A stretch of DNA of 37,570 nucleotides, from NCBI RefSeq assembly GCF_019510245.1, contig NZ_JAEKKT010000060.1, positions 1-37,570 of the forward strand. The letters run 5' to 3'. Within the stretch, counting starts at the first letter, position 1. Each line of letters starts with the position of its first letter. This stretch comes from Streptomyces sp. Lineage in GTDB: Bacteria; Actinomycetota; Actinomycetes; Streptomycetales; Streptomycetaceae. The position numbers and the translations under genes were made by a program. The notes under the pieces are model-generated. The model did no database searches, was not told where the DNA came from, and saw only the letters and a list, made by a program, of their open reading frames with translations. Below are positions 25,132 through 32,893 of the stretch, piece after piece.

Positions 25132-25488
25132 GTGAGCGCCAAGAGAGACGAGCAGAGCAGCCAGCACGACAAGCTGCCCATCCGGATGCTGCACGACCGG
25201 GTCCTGGTGAAGCAGGAAACCGGGGAGGGCGAGCGACGGTCCGGCGGGGGCATCCTGATCCCCGCCACGGCGGCCGTCGGGCGCCGGCTGGCCTGGGCCG
25301 AGGTGGTCGCGGTCGGGCAGAACGTGCGCACGGTGGAGCCCGGCGACCGGGTGCTGTACGACCCGGAGGACCGCGCCGAGGTCGAGGTGCGGGGGGTGGC
25401 GTACGTGCTGATGCGGGAGCGTGATCTGCACGCGGTGGCCGCCGACCGGTTCGAGGGCTCGGAGGACTCGACCGGCCTGTATCTCTGA
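25132..25488 (+). CDS. GroES-like co-chaperonin paralogue
   Basis: A 118-aa chaperonin-10 family protein. It contains PIRMLHDRVLVKQE, GGGILIPATA (the position of the mobile-loop/anchor segment) and VVAVGQNVRTVEPGDRVLYDPEDRAEVEV, and ends in an extended tail (ADRFEGSEDSTGLYL). It is about 20 residues longer than housekeeping GroES and lacks an adjacent groEL. The IPATAAVGRRLAW region differs from the canonical IPD/TAKEKPQ mobile loop, so it may partner with GroEL1/2 differently or do another job. GTG start. Followed by a perfect terminator. Confidence 0.85.
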   Translation: MSAKRDEQSSQHDKLPIRMLHDRVLVKQETGEGERRSGGGILIPATAAVGRRLAWAEVVAVGQNVRTVEPGDRVLYDPEDRAEVEVRGVAYVLMRERDLHAVAADRFEGSEDSTGLYL

Positions 25489-25502
25489 TTCAGAGGTCTG
25501 GA

Positions 25503-25536
25503 GGGGCCTGGTGACTGTGGTCACCAGGCCCCTTTG
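25503..25536 (+). terminator. Strong rho-independent terminator after the groES-like gene
   Basis: GGGGCCTGGTGAC (25503-25515) and GTCACCAGGCCCC (25520-25532) form a perfect 13-bp stem with a TGTG loop, followed by TTTG. It is 15 bp past the stop and isolates the downstream riboswitch transcript. Confidence 0.95.
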
Positions 25537-25565
25537 TCATTCCTTTGCTACCTTCGAAGGACCAG

Positions 25566-25611
25566 CCCGACGAGACGCGCCGTACCGGGACTGTGCAGGC
25601 AAAGACGACGC
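25566..25611 (+). ncRNA. Guanidine-III riboswitch-like aptamer (ykkC-III) in the gdx leader
   Basis: The sequence follows the ykkC-III layout: CCCG (25566-25569) and CGGG (25586-25589) close a stem around ACGAGACGCGCCGTAC, 14 of 16 bases as in the actinobacterial consensus as I recall it. A downstream ACGACGC (25605-25611) can form the pseudoknot with GCGCCGT (25577-25583), with one A.C mismatch in the middle. The aptamer's last bases, GC, run into CACCCCCC, which can pair with the Shine-Dalgarno GGAGGTGC at 25649-25656 (GCACC with GGTGC). Ligand binding would free the ribosome site. The gene behind it is the guanidinium exporter, the standard partner of this RNA. Confidence 0.8.
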
Positions 25612-25660
25612 ACCCCCCGCTGTCGGAGATACGTCAGCGAGACGTCTCGGAGGTGCCGTC

Positions 25661-25981
25661 ATGGCCTGGGTTCTGCTTGTCGTCGCCGGTCTGCTCGAGG
25701 TCGGGTGGTCCGTGGGCATGAAGTACACGGACGGGTTCACCCGGCCCCTGCCCAGTCTGCTCACCGGCGGCGGGATCGTCGCCAGCATGCTGCTGCTGTC
25801 GTACGCCGCGCGGACGCTCCCCATCGGTACCGCCTACGGCGTGTGGGTGGGGATCGGGGCGGCCGGGGCGGCGGTGTTCGGGATGGCGGTGCTGGGGGAG
25901 CCGGCCACCGCCGCCCGGATCTTCTTCGTGTGCCTGCTGCTGGTCGCCGTGGTGGGACTCAAGGCGACCAGCGGTCATTGA
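25661..25981 (+). CDS. gdx: Guanidinium exporter Gdx (SugE), SMR family
   Basis: A 106-aa four-helix small multidrug resistance protein of the Gdx subtype, which exports guanidinium in exchange for protons as a dimer. The essential membrane Glu13 is in LLEVGWSVGMKYTDG, and the family motifs SMLLLSYAARTLPIGTAYGVWVGIGAAGA are intact. The upstream leader holds a guanidine-III riboswitch and GGAGGT 7 nt before ATG 25661. Its stop (25979-25981) lies next to and interleaved with the stop of the convergent penicillin-binding protein gene (25975-25977), a 7-bp overlap. Confidence 0.95.
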   Translation: MAWVLLVVAGLLEVGWSVGMKYTDGFTRPLPSLLTGGGIVASMLLLSYAARTLPIGTAYGVWVGIGAAGAAVFGMAVLGEPATAARIFFVCLLLVAVVGLKATSGH

Positions 25982-28900
25982 ACGAACCCGAATCCGCCGC
26001 CCCCGTCGCCCGCCGTCGTGCCGGTACTGGTGCCGGTGTCGGTGCCGGCCGTCGTCCCGGCATTCGTGCCGGCGGTCGTGGTTCCGGTGGAGGTGCCGGA
26101 GTCGGTGCCCGAGGTCGTCGTACCGGAGTCGGTGCCGGCGGTCGTCGTACCGGACGTGGTCGTACCGGCGGTGGTGGAACCGTCCGTCGTGCCGCCGTCC
26201 GTGGTGCCGTTGGTGGTGGTGCCGGTCGTGCCGCCGTTGTCCTGGCCGCCGTCGGTGGTGCCGCCGTTGTCCTGGTTCCCGCCGGTGGTGCCGCCGTTGT
26301 CCTGGCCGCCGGTGCCCGGGGTGGCCGTGTTCTGGGTGGGCGGGGCCACGGTCTCGGCGCCGGCCTGGAGGTCCAGGTCGAAGTCGGAGGCCGTGGTGCC
26401 CTTCAGGGCGTCCTTGGTGTACTGCGCCCAGATCTCGGTCGGGGCCCCGCCGCCGTTGATGCGCTCGAGGCCGAGCGCGCCGTAGAGCGACTTGTGGGCG
26501 GCCGTGACCGGGTCCTGGCCCATCACGGAGACGACGGTGGAGAGGTCCGGGGTGTAGCCCGCGAACCAGGCGGCGGTGTCCTCCTCGGCGGTGCCGGTCT
26601 TGCCGGCGGCCGGGCGGCCCGCGGCCTGGGCGGCGGTGGCGGTGCCGTTGTCGACCACGCTCTGGAGGATGGAGGTGGTGGTGTCGGCGGCCTGCCGGCT
26701 GACGGCCTGGGTGGTCTTGGACTCCGGCAGCTTGATTTCCTGCGTGCCGTCCCTGGTGACCTTGTCGACCATGGTGTAGGTGCCGTGCCTGCCGTGGTTG
26801 GCGAGCGTGGCGTAGGCCTCCGCCATGTCGAGGACGCTGGCGGTGGCGGTGCCGAGGGCGATCGACGGGTACGGCTGGAGGTCCTTGGTGTCGGAGGGGA
26901 TGCCCAGGGCGACGGCGGTCCGCTTGACCTTGGACGGGCCGACGTCGACGGCCATCTGCGCGTACACCGAGTTCACGGAGAGGTCGGTGGCCTTGCGGAC
27001 GGTGATCTGGCCGTACGACTTCTCGTCCTCGTTCTCCGGTGCGTAGGCGCCGCCGGGCCAGCCCTGGACGGTGCGCTTGTTGGTGCCGTCGTAGTAGGTG
27101 TTCGGGGTGATGGTCTGCCCGGACTGGGTGGTGGAGCCGTTGTCGACGGCGGAGGCGAAGACGAAGGGCTTGAAGGTGGAGCCGACCTGGAAGTCACCGC
27201 GGGTCGCGCCGTTGGTGTACTGCTTCACGTAGTCGATGCCGCCGTACATGGCGACGACCTTGCCGGTCTTCGGGTCGACGGAGGCGCCGCCGGCCCGCAC
27301 GTAGGTGTCGACCTTGTTGCTCTTGCCCAGCTTCGACATCAGCTTGTCGTCGACCGCCTTGACGAAGGCGTTCTGCCGGCTCTTCTGCAGGGTGGTGGTG
27401 ATGCGGTAGCCGCCGGCCTCCAGTGCGTCCGAGTCGACGATCTTGTTCTTGATCAGGTAGTCGTTGACCGCGTTGACGATGTAGCCGCGCTGCCCGGACA
27501 TGCCGGTGGAGACGGTCTGCTCCTTGGGCATCGGGAACTTCATGCCGGCCCGCTTGGACTCGCTGAGCCAGCCCTTCTTGACCATGCCGTCGAGGACGTA
27601 GTTCCAGCGGGCGACCGCGGCCGCCTTGTTCTCGGGGTGGGCGACGACGTCGTACTCGCTCGGCGCGTTGACGAGCGCGGCGAGGTAGGCGGCGCGGGCC
27701 GGGTCGAGGTCGATGGCGTCCTTGCCGTAGTAGGCCTGGGCGGCGGCCTGGATGCCGTAGGCGTTGCGGCCGAAGTAGCTGGTGTTGAGGTAGCCCTCGA
27801 GGATCTGGTCCTTGGGCTCGCTGCGGTCCAGCTTGACCGAGATGAAGAACTCCTTCACCTTGCGGGTGACGGTCTGCTCCTGGGCGAGGTAGTAGTTCTT
27901 CACGTACTGCTGGGTGATCGTGGAGCCGGACTGGGTGCCCTTGCCGGTCGCGGTGTTCCACGCGGCGCGCAGCATCGCCTTGGGGTCGACGGCGGACTCG
28001 GTGTAGAAGTCGCGGTCCTCGGCGGCGAGCACCGCGTGCTGGGCGTCCACGGAGACCTGGGAGAGGTCCACGTTCTCCCGGTTGACCTCGCCGTCGCGGG
28101 CGAGCTGGGAGCCGTCGGCGTACAGGTACACGTTGGACTGCTTGATGGCGACCGTGTTGGCGGCCGGGATCTTCACCATGGAGTAGCCGAGGAAGAACAG
28201 GCCGATCAGCAGCAGTACCCCGAGCACGAAGGTGCCGAGCACCATCCGCCAGGTCGGGATGATCCGCCGCCATCCGGTCCGCTTGGGCCGCTTCATCTTC
28301 TTCCCGCCCCCCGTCGTCTGCGCGGCGGCCGCGGGCGGCTCGGCGCCGGGCGGTGCCGCCCCGGCCGGCGTGGCCGCGGTGGGTGCCGCCGCCTTCGGCG
28401 GCCTGACCGCCGTGAGCTGCCGCGTCTGCGTGTCCTGCCCGTCCGGCGCGTGCGGCCCGCCTTGCGGGTCCTGCCGGTCCCCGGCCGCCACCGGCGGTCG
28501 TGCCTTCGGCACCCTGACCGCGGCGAGCTGCCGCGTCTGCGCGTCCTCACCCCCCACCGACCGTTCCGCCCTCGCCGCCGCGGACGCCTCGGCGCCGGAC
28601 GGCTGCGCGCCGGGCGACTCCGTGCGGGACGGGTTCGTGCCGGACGGCTGCGCGCCGGGCGCCGCCGTGCGGGACGACGGGTTCGTGCCGGACGGGGCTG
28701 TGCCGGACGGCTGTGTGCCGGGCGCGTCCGTGCGGGACGGCTGCGTGCCGGGCGTCTCGGTGCGGGACGGATTCGTGCGGGACGGCTGTGTGCCGGGCCG
28801 CTCCGTGCGGGACGGGTTCGTGCCCGTCGGGTTCGTGCCGGACGCCTCCGTACGGGACGGGTTCGTGCCGGGCGTCTCCGTCGTCGTCCTCTCCTCGGCC

Positions 28901-29034
28901 GCCGCAGGCGGCTCCGGCTGCTTCGTCCCGGCCGTCGGCTGCGCCGGGATCTTCTTCCCCTCGGCCGCGGCCGGCGGCTCCGTCGGGCCTCCGCCGCCCT
29001 GGTTCGGCTGTTGCGGCTGCGGCTCGTCGCTCAT
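25975..29034 (-). CDS. Class A penicillin-binding protein (transglycosylase/transpeptidase)
   Basis: A 1019-aa bifunctional peptidoglycan synthase. Residues 1-265 are cytosolic low-complexity sequence rich in Pro, Ser, Thr and Gly, with degenerate repeats such as PSRTETPGTQ. A single membrane segment follows (MVLGTFVLGVLLLIGLFFLG, near 280). The glycosyltransferase-51 domain starts near 330 (catalytic Glu339 in LAAEDRDFY, then TITQQYVKNYYL and EGYLNTSYFGRNAYGI). The transpeptidase has STFK (Ser619), SVN near 690 and KTGT (Lys812). A C-terminal tail of about 120 residues is Thr/Gly/Asn-rich. ATG 29034 has AGGAG 12-16 nt upstream; an upstream in-frame ATG at 29067 would add 11 residues. A divergent promoter region of 205 bp separates it from the ABC operon. 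Confidence 0.9.
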   Translation of the reverse strand: MSDEPQPQQPNQGGGGPTEPPAAAEGKKIPAQPTAGTKQPEPPAAAEERTTTETPGTNPSRTEASGTNPTGTNPSRTERPGTQPSRTNPSRTETPGTQPSRTDAPGTQPSGTAPSGTNPSSRTAAPGAQPSGTNPSRTESPGAQPSGAEASAAARAERSVGGEDAQTRQLAAVRVPKARPPVAAGDRQDPQGGPHAPDGQDTQTRQLTAVRPPKAAAPTAATPAGAAPPGAEPPAAAAQTTGGGKKMKRPKRTGWRRIIPTWRMVLGTFVLGVLLLIGLFFLGYSMVKIPAANTVAIKQSNVYLYADGSQLARDGEVNRENVDLSQVSVDAQHAVLAAEDRDFYTESAVDPKAMLRAAWNTATGKGTQSGSTITQQYVKNYYLAQEQTVTRKVKEFFISVKLDRSEPKDQILEGYLNTSYFGRNAYGIQAAAQAYYGKDAIDLDPARAAYLAALVNAPSEYDVVAHPENKAAAVARWNYVLDGMVKKGWLSESKRAGMKFPMPKEQTVSTGMSGQRGYIVNAVNDYLIKNKIVDSDALEAGGYRITTTLQKSRQNAFVKAVDDKLMSKLGKSNKVDTYVRAGGASVDPKTGKVVAMYGGIDYVKQYTNGATRGDFQVGSTFKPFVFASAVDNGSTTQSGQTITPNTYYDGTNKRTVQGWPGGAYAPENEDEKSYGQITVRKATDLSVNSVYAQMAVDVGPSKVKRTAVALGIPSDTKDLQPYPSIALGTATASVLDMAEAYATLANHGRHGTYTMVDKVTRDGTQEIKLPESKTTQAVSRQAADTTTSILQSVVDNGTATAAQAAGRPAAGKTGTAEEDTAAWFAGYTPDLSTVVSVMGQDPVTAAHKSLYGALGLERINGGGAPTEIWAQYTKDALKGTTASDFDLDLQAGAETVAPPTQNTATPGTGGQDNGGTTGGNQDNGGTTDGGQDNGGTTGTTTNGTTDGGTTDGSTTAGTTTSGTTTAGTDSGTTTSGTDSGTSTGTTTAGTNAGTTAGTDTGTSTGTTAGDGGGGFGFVQ

Positions 29035-29239
29035 GTCGTGCACGGACTCCTGTTTCGCGTCGTACATCGTTCCCGTACGACCTCGTACGCTTCTGCGCCC
29101 CCTGGTGAAGACTCTCGCACCGCGCGTTCCGTTCCCGGATTCCGGCACGCTTCGGTCACGGAAATTGCGTGGCCTGCGGTGCCGTCGGCGCAGTAGGCTC
29201 CTGCGCTTCGGTGTCGGGCGGTCCGGGAGGTCGGTTGGC

Positions 29240-30040
29240 GTGGGCGCGGGACGGTTGTACACGGCCGTCGCTGCGGGGGGTTTCCGACGGTACGCGACGT
29301 ATCGGGCGGCCACCGCCGCCGGGGTGTTCACGAACACGGCCTTCGGGATCATCCTCGTCTACACGTACTTGGCGCTGTGGGACGAGAAACCGCACCTCGG
29401 AGGCTATGACCAGGCACAGGCGGTGACCTATGTCTGGCTCGGGCAGTGCCTGTACGCGACGCTCGCGATCCAGGGCGGGGGCGTGGAAAAAGACCTGATG
29501 GAGCGTATCCGTACGGGCGCGATCGCGATCGACCTGTACCGTCCGGCGGATCTGCAACTGTGGTGGCTGGCGACGGATCTGGGCCGCTCGCTCTTCCAGA
29601 TGCTCGGCCGGGGCGTGATCCCCTTCCTGTTCGGCGCGCTGTTCTTCCCGACGGCGTTGCCGTCGGACGCCGGCACCTGGGCCGCCTTCCTGGTCGCGCT
29701 GCTCCTCGCGATGGCCGTCAGCTTCGGCATCCGCTACCTGGTCGCGCTGAGCGTGTTCTGGCTGATGGACGGCATGGGCGTCAACCAGGTCATGATGATC
29801 ACGGGGGTGTTCTTCTCCGGGATGACCCTGCCGCTGAACGTGTTCCCGGGCGCGCTCGGCGAGATCGCGCGGGCCCTGCCGTGGGCGGCGCTGATCCAGA
29901 TGCCGGCCGACGTGCTGATGGGGGAGACCGGCGCGCCGGGGGCGTTCGCCTTCCAGGCCGGGTGGGCGGTGGTGCTGCTGGCGGCGGGCCGGCTGGTGCA
30001 GTCGGTGGCGACCCGACGGGTGGTGGTGCAGGGTGGGTGA
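29240..30040 (+). CDS. ABC-2 type exporter permease, first subunit
   Basis: A 266-aa six-helix permease of the uncharacterised ABC-2 group that occurs as two permeases plus an ATPase (the COG4587/COG3694/COG4586 sets). It begins YRAATAAGVFTNTAFGIILVYTYLALW, has EKDLMERIRTGAIAIDLYRPADLQLWWLATDLGRS, and a late VMMITGVFFSGMTLPLNVFPG. I placed the start at GTG 29240, after GGGAGG. The frame is open further upstream without supporting homology. Directional export is inferred; substrate unknown. It overlaps the next permease by 8 bp. Confidence 0.85.
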   Translation: MGAGRLYTAVAAGGFRRYATYRAATAAGVFTNTAFGIILVYTYLALWDEKPHLGGYDQAQAVTYVWLGQCLYATLAIQGGGVEKDLMERIRTGAIAIDLYRPADLQLWWLATDLGRSLFQMLGRGVIPFLFGALFFPTALPSDAGTWAAFLVALLLAMAVSFGIRYLVALSVFWLMDGMGVNQVMMITGVFFSGMTLPLNVFPGALGEIARALPWAALIQMPADVLMGETGAPGAFAFQAGWAVVLLAAGRLVQSVATRRVVVQGG

Positions 30041-30848
30041 GCGTGCCCTGGAGGGGCTGCGGACGTACCGGCTGATCGCCGGGATGTGGGTCCGCTCGAC
30101 GATGATCTACCGGACCTCCTTCCTCCTCACGGTGGCCGGGAACCTGCTGGTGACCGGCCTGGACTTCGCGACCATCCTGCTGATGTTCACCCGGGTCGAC
30201 TCGCTGGGCGGCTGGTCGCTGCCCGAGGTCGCCTTCCTGTACGGCCTGTCGGCGACCGCGTTCGGGGCGGCCGACCTGGTGCTCGGCTCGATGGACGTGC
30301 TGGGCTCCCGGATCCGGGACGGCTCCTTCGACACGCTGCTGGTGCGTCCTGCCCCGGTGCTCGCCCAGGTGGGCGCGGACCGCTTCGCGCTGCGCCGGCT
30401 CGGCCGGATCACCCAGGGCGCGGTGGTCCTCGGCTGGGCGACGGTGTCGGTGGACGTCCACTGGACGGCGGCGAAGCTGCTTCTGCTGCCGCTGATGCTG
30501 GGCAGCGGTGCGGTGATCTTCTGCGCGCTGTTCGTGGCGGGCGCGGCCTTCCAGTTCCTGGCGCAGGACGCGGCCGAGGTGCAGAACGCGTTCACCTACG
30601 GCGGTACGACGCTGCTCCAGTATCCGCCGACGGTGTTCGGGAAGGACTTCGTGCGCGGGGTGACGTTCATGCTGCCGCTGGCCTTCGTCAACTGGGTGCC
30701 GGCGGCGTACGTACTGGGGCGGCCGTACCCGCTGCGGCTGCCGGAGTGGACGGTGTGGTCGCCGCCGCTGGTGGCGGCGGTGTGCTGCGCGCTGGCGGGG
30801 CTGGCGTGGCGGGCGGGTCTCAGGTCGTACCGGAGTACGGGGAGTTGA
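30033..30848 (+). CDS. ABC-2 type exporter permease, second subunit
   Basis: A 271-aa permease, partner of the preceding subunit, with six predicted helices. Characteristic segments: YRTSFLLTVAGNLLVTGLDFATILLMF, GSRIRDGSFDTLLVRPAPVLAQVGADRFALRRLGR, and FVNWVPAAYVLGRP. GTG 30033 overlaps the upstream stop (30038-30040), so translation is coupled. It ends 2 bp before the ATPase gene. The cytoplasmic RIRDGSFDTLLVRP loop matches the RIRTGAIAIDLYRP loop of subunit one, showing both belong to one family. Confidence 0.9.
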   Translation: MGERALEGLRTYRLIAGMWVRSTMIYRTSFLLTVAGNLLVTGLDFATILLMFTRVDSLGGWSLPEVAFLYGLSATAFGAADLVLGSMDVLGSRIRDGSFDTLLVRPAPVLAQVGADRFALRRLGRITQGAVVLGWATVSVDVHWTAAKLLLLPLMLGSGAVIFCALFVAGAAFQFLAQDAAEVQNAFTYGGTTLLQYPPTVFGKDFVRGVTFMLPLAFVNWVPAAYVLGRPYPLRLPEWTVWSPPLVAAVCCALAGLAWRAGLRSYRSTGS

Positions 30849-30850
30849 CG

Positions 30851-31810
30851 ATGTTCATCGAGGTCGACGGGGTCGAGAAGGTCTTCGAGGTCCGCAAGAA
30901 GGCGGGTTTCCTGAAGCGGGAGCGCCGGCAGGTACGTGCGGTGGACTCGCTCTCGTTCACGGTGGCGCGGGGCGAGATGGTGGGGTACATCGGCCCGAAC
31001 GGCGCCGGGAAGTCGACGACGATCAAGATGCTGACGGGCATCCTGACCCCGAGCGCCGGGCGGCTGAGGGTGGCCGGCATCGACCCGTCCCGCGAGCGCA
31101 CGAAGCTGGCCCACCGCATCGGCGTCGTCTTCGGGCAGCGCACCACCCTGTGGTGGGACCTCCCGCTCGTCGACTCCTACCGGCTGATGCACCGCATGTA
31201 CCGCATCCCGGACGCCCGTTACCGGGAGAACCTGGACCGCCTGGTCGAACTCCTGTCCCTGGACACGCTGCTGGACGTCCCGGTACGGCAACTCTCCCTC
31301 GGTCAGCGGATGCGCGGCGACATCGTGGCCGCGCTCCTGCACGACCCGGACGTCCTCTACCTGGACGAGCCGACGATCGGCCTGGACGTCATCTCCAAGG
31401 CCAGGGTCCGCGACTTCCTGCGGGAGCTGAACGCGGAGCGCGGCACCACGGTCCTGCTCACCACCCACGACCTCCAGGACATCGAGCAGTTGTGCTCCCG
31501 GGTGATGGTCATCGACCACGGGCGGCTGATGTACGACGGTCCGCTCGCCGGGCTGCACGAGGCGGGGGAGAGCGAGCGCACCCTCGTGGTCGACCTGGAG
31601 CGGGAGCTCCCGCCAATCGACGCGGGCCCGGCGGCCCGGGTGGTGAAGGTGGAGGGCCCGCGGCAGTGGCTGGCGTTCCCGGCGTCGGAGTCGGCGGCGC
31701 CGCTGGTGGCGCGGATCGCGGCGGAGTACCCGTTGGCCGACCTGTCGGTCCGGGAGCCGGACATCGAGGCGGTGATCGCGAAGATGTACGCGGACAGGGC
31801 CACCGCCTAG
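30851..31810 (+). CDS. ABC transporter ATP-binding protein, ABC-2 exporter
   Basis: A 319-aa ATPase of the exporter. Walker A GPNGAGKST near residue 48, Q-loop in GVVFGQRTTLWWDLPL, signature LSLGQRMRGD near 146, Walker B VLYLDEPTIGLD near 167 and the H-loop TTHDLQDIEQ. A C-terminal domain of about 80 residues ends DIEAVIAKMYA. ATG 30851 overlaps a GGAG that belongs to the previous gene's end (GGAGTTGACG). Completes a compact operon with the two permeases; relatives include natural-product resistance and lipid exporters, but the substrate cannot be inferred. Confidence 0.93.
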   Translation: MFIEVDGVEKVFEVRKKAGFLKRERRQVRAVDSLSFTVARGEMVGYIGPNGAGKSTTIKMLTGILTPSAGRLRVAGIDPSRERTKLAHRIGVVFGQRTTLWWDLPLVDSYRLMHRMYRIPDARYRENLDRLVELLSLDTLLDVPVRQLSLGQRMRGDIVAALLHDPDVLYLDEPTIGLDVISKARVRDFLRELNAERGTTVLLTTHDLQDIEQLCSRVMVIDHGRLMYDGPLAGLHEAGESERTLVVDLERELPPIDAGPAARVVKVEGPRQWLAFPASESAAPLVARIAAEYPLADLSVREPDIEAVIAKMYADRATA

Positions 31811-31838
31811 CCCCGTGGTCCCCGGGGCCGCGAACTCG

Positions 31839-31851
31839 TAGTCTGCTCACC
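31839..31851 (+). promoter_or_regulatory. Probable leaderless promoter -10 of the DUF1707 gene
   Basis: TAGTCT at 31839-31844 followed by exactly 7 nt and ATG 31852. There is no Shine-Dalgarno in the spacer GCTCACC. It lies 28 bp after the ABC operon. Confidence 0.6.
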
Positions 31852-32601
31852 ATGACCGAGGATGCCCCGGAGCTGCGCGCCTCCGACGCCGATCGTGAAC
31901 GAGTCGCCGAGATCCTCAGGGACGCCCTCGCGGAGGGGCGGCTCGACATGGCGGAGTTCGAGGAGCGGCTGGAGGCGACGTACCAGGCCCGCACGTACGG
32001 TGAGCTGACGCCGATCACCAGGGATCTGCCGGCGGCCGGCTCCCCCACGGTGTCGCTTACCAAGCCCCCGGTGGACGACGGAAGTTGGGCTGGACGGTTC
32101 GTCGGCGGTGAGGGCACCTCCACCTGGGCGGTGGCCGTCATGTCCGGCTTCCAGCGCAAGGGCCGCTGGACGGTGCCGAGGCGCTTCAACTGCCTGGCGT
32201 TCATGGGCGGTGGGGAGATCGACCTGCGCGAGGCGAACTTCGCGGACCGCGAGGTGGAGATCAACTGCGTCGCGGTGATGGGCGGGGTGAGCGTGATCGT
32301 GCCGCCGGGCGTCGAGGTGGTGATGCGCGGCATCGGCATCATGGGCGGCTTCGACCACTACGAGGAGGAGACGCTGCCGGACCCGGGCGCCCCCAGGGTG
32401 ATCGTGACGGGCCTGGCGTTCTGGGGCGGCGTCGAGGTGGAACACAAGGTGACGAAGGCGGAACGCCGACGCCTGAAGGAGGAACGCCGCCAGGCCCGCC
32501 ACGAACTCCACGAGGCCCGCCACGAGTGGCGCCAGGAACGCCGAGAACAACGAGAGAACCGCCGAGAGAACCGCCACGACCGCAGACACGGCAACTACTG
32601 A
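31852..32601 (+). CDS. DUF1707 / LiaF-like envelope-response protein
   Basis: A 249-aa protein. The N-terminal DUF1707 (RASDADRERVAEILRDALAEGRLDMAEFEERLEATYQART, residues 9-48) is followed by a LiaF-like beta domain (GEIDLREANFADREVEINCVAVMGGVSVIVPPGVEVVMRGIGIMGG) that resembles cell-wall antibiotic response proteins. The C-terminal 45 residues are very basic and highly charged (Arg-rich with repeated HEARHEWRQ and REQRENRR units), suited to RNA, DNA or membrane lipid contact. No membrane segment is visible. A modulating role in envelope stress sensing is plausible by family but not shown here. Confidence 0.85.
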   Translation: MTEDAPELRASDADRERVAEILRDALAEGRLDMAEFEERLEATYQARTYGELTPITRDLPAAGSPTVSLTKPPVDDGSWAGRFVGGEGTSTWAVAVMSGFQRKGRWTVPRRFNCLAFMGGGEIDLREANFADREVEINCVAVMGGVSVIVPPGVEVVMRGIGIMGGFDHYEEETLPDPGAPRVIVTGLAFWGGVEVEHKVTKAERRRLKEERRQARHELHEARHEWRQERREQRENRRENRHDRRHGNY

Positions 32602-32604
32602 GCA

Positions 32605-32760
32605 ACGCCGGGGCAGCCAGCTCAGGGGGCGCGGTGGCTGTCGACCGACGCCGGGGCAGCCAACCAAGGGGCGCGGTGGCTGTCGACCGACGCCGGGGCA
32701 GCCAACCAAGGGGGGCGGTGGCTGTCGACCGACGCCGGGGCAGCCAACCAAGGGGCGCGG
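32605..32760 (+). repeat. Tandem array of a 42-bp unit derived from the dispersed repeat
   Basis: Units start with ACGCCGGGGCAGCCA at 32605, 32648, 32690 and 32732, so period 43, 42 and 42. Each full unit continues ACCAAGGGGCGCGG then TGGCTGTCGACCG. The last unit diverts after GGGGCGCGG into the core of the R4 element. The unit is an internal slice of that element followed by the GTCGACCG joint, so the array looks like slippage or unequal exchange inside it. Confidence 0.9.
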
Positions 32761-32820
32761 GGAACTGCGCGATCAGCCCCCACCGGCCCGCAGGTGCCCA
32801 CCGCCCGGCCCGGCACCGCC
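32742..32820 (+). repeat. Dispersed intergenic repeat, copy R4 (forward core)
   Basis: The segment AACCAAGGGGCGCGGGGAAC then TGCGCGATCAGCCCCCACC and GGCCCGCAGGTGCCCACCG matches R1 (7320-7388) and, reversed, R2 and R3. It is the anchor for the tandem array upstream. It ends 74 bp before the remains of the SGNH hydrolase gene. Confidence 0.85.
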
Positions 32821-32893
32821 GAACACCGTCGCCGTGGCTGATCACCGTTGCGGCGGATGGATGGTGCGTGTCGGTTGAGGGAGGGCCTCCCCT

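Noticed and set aside
25534..29196. A 1220-codon open frame on the plus strand opposite the penicillin-binding protein
   Set aside because: It is antisense to a gene with clear catalytic motifs, and consists of Gly/Arg/Val-rich low-complexity sequence produced by GC-rich codons on the other strand.
32605..32760. CRISPR array
   Set aside because: The units are contiguous with no variable spacers, and no cas gene is present; it is a simple tandem repeat.
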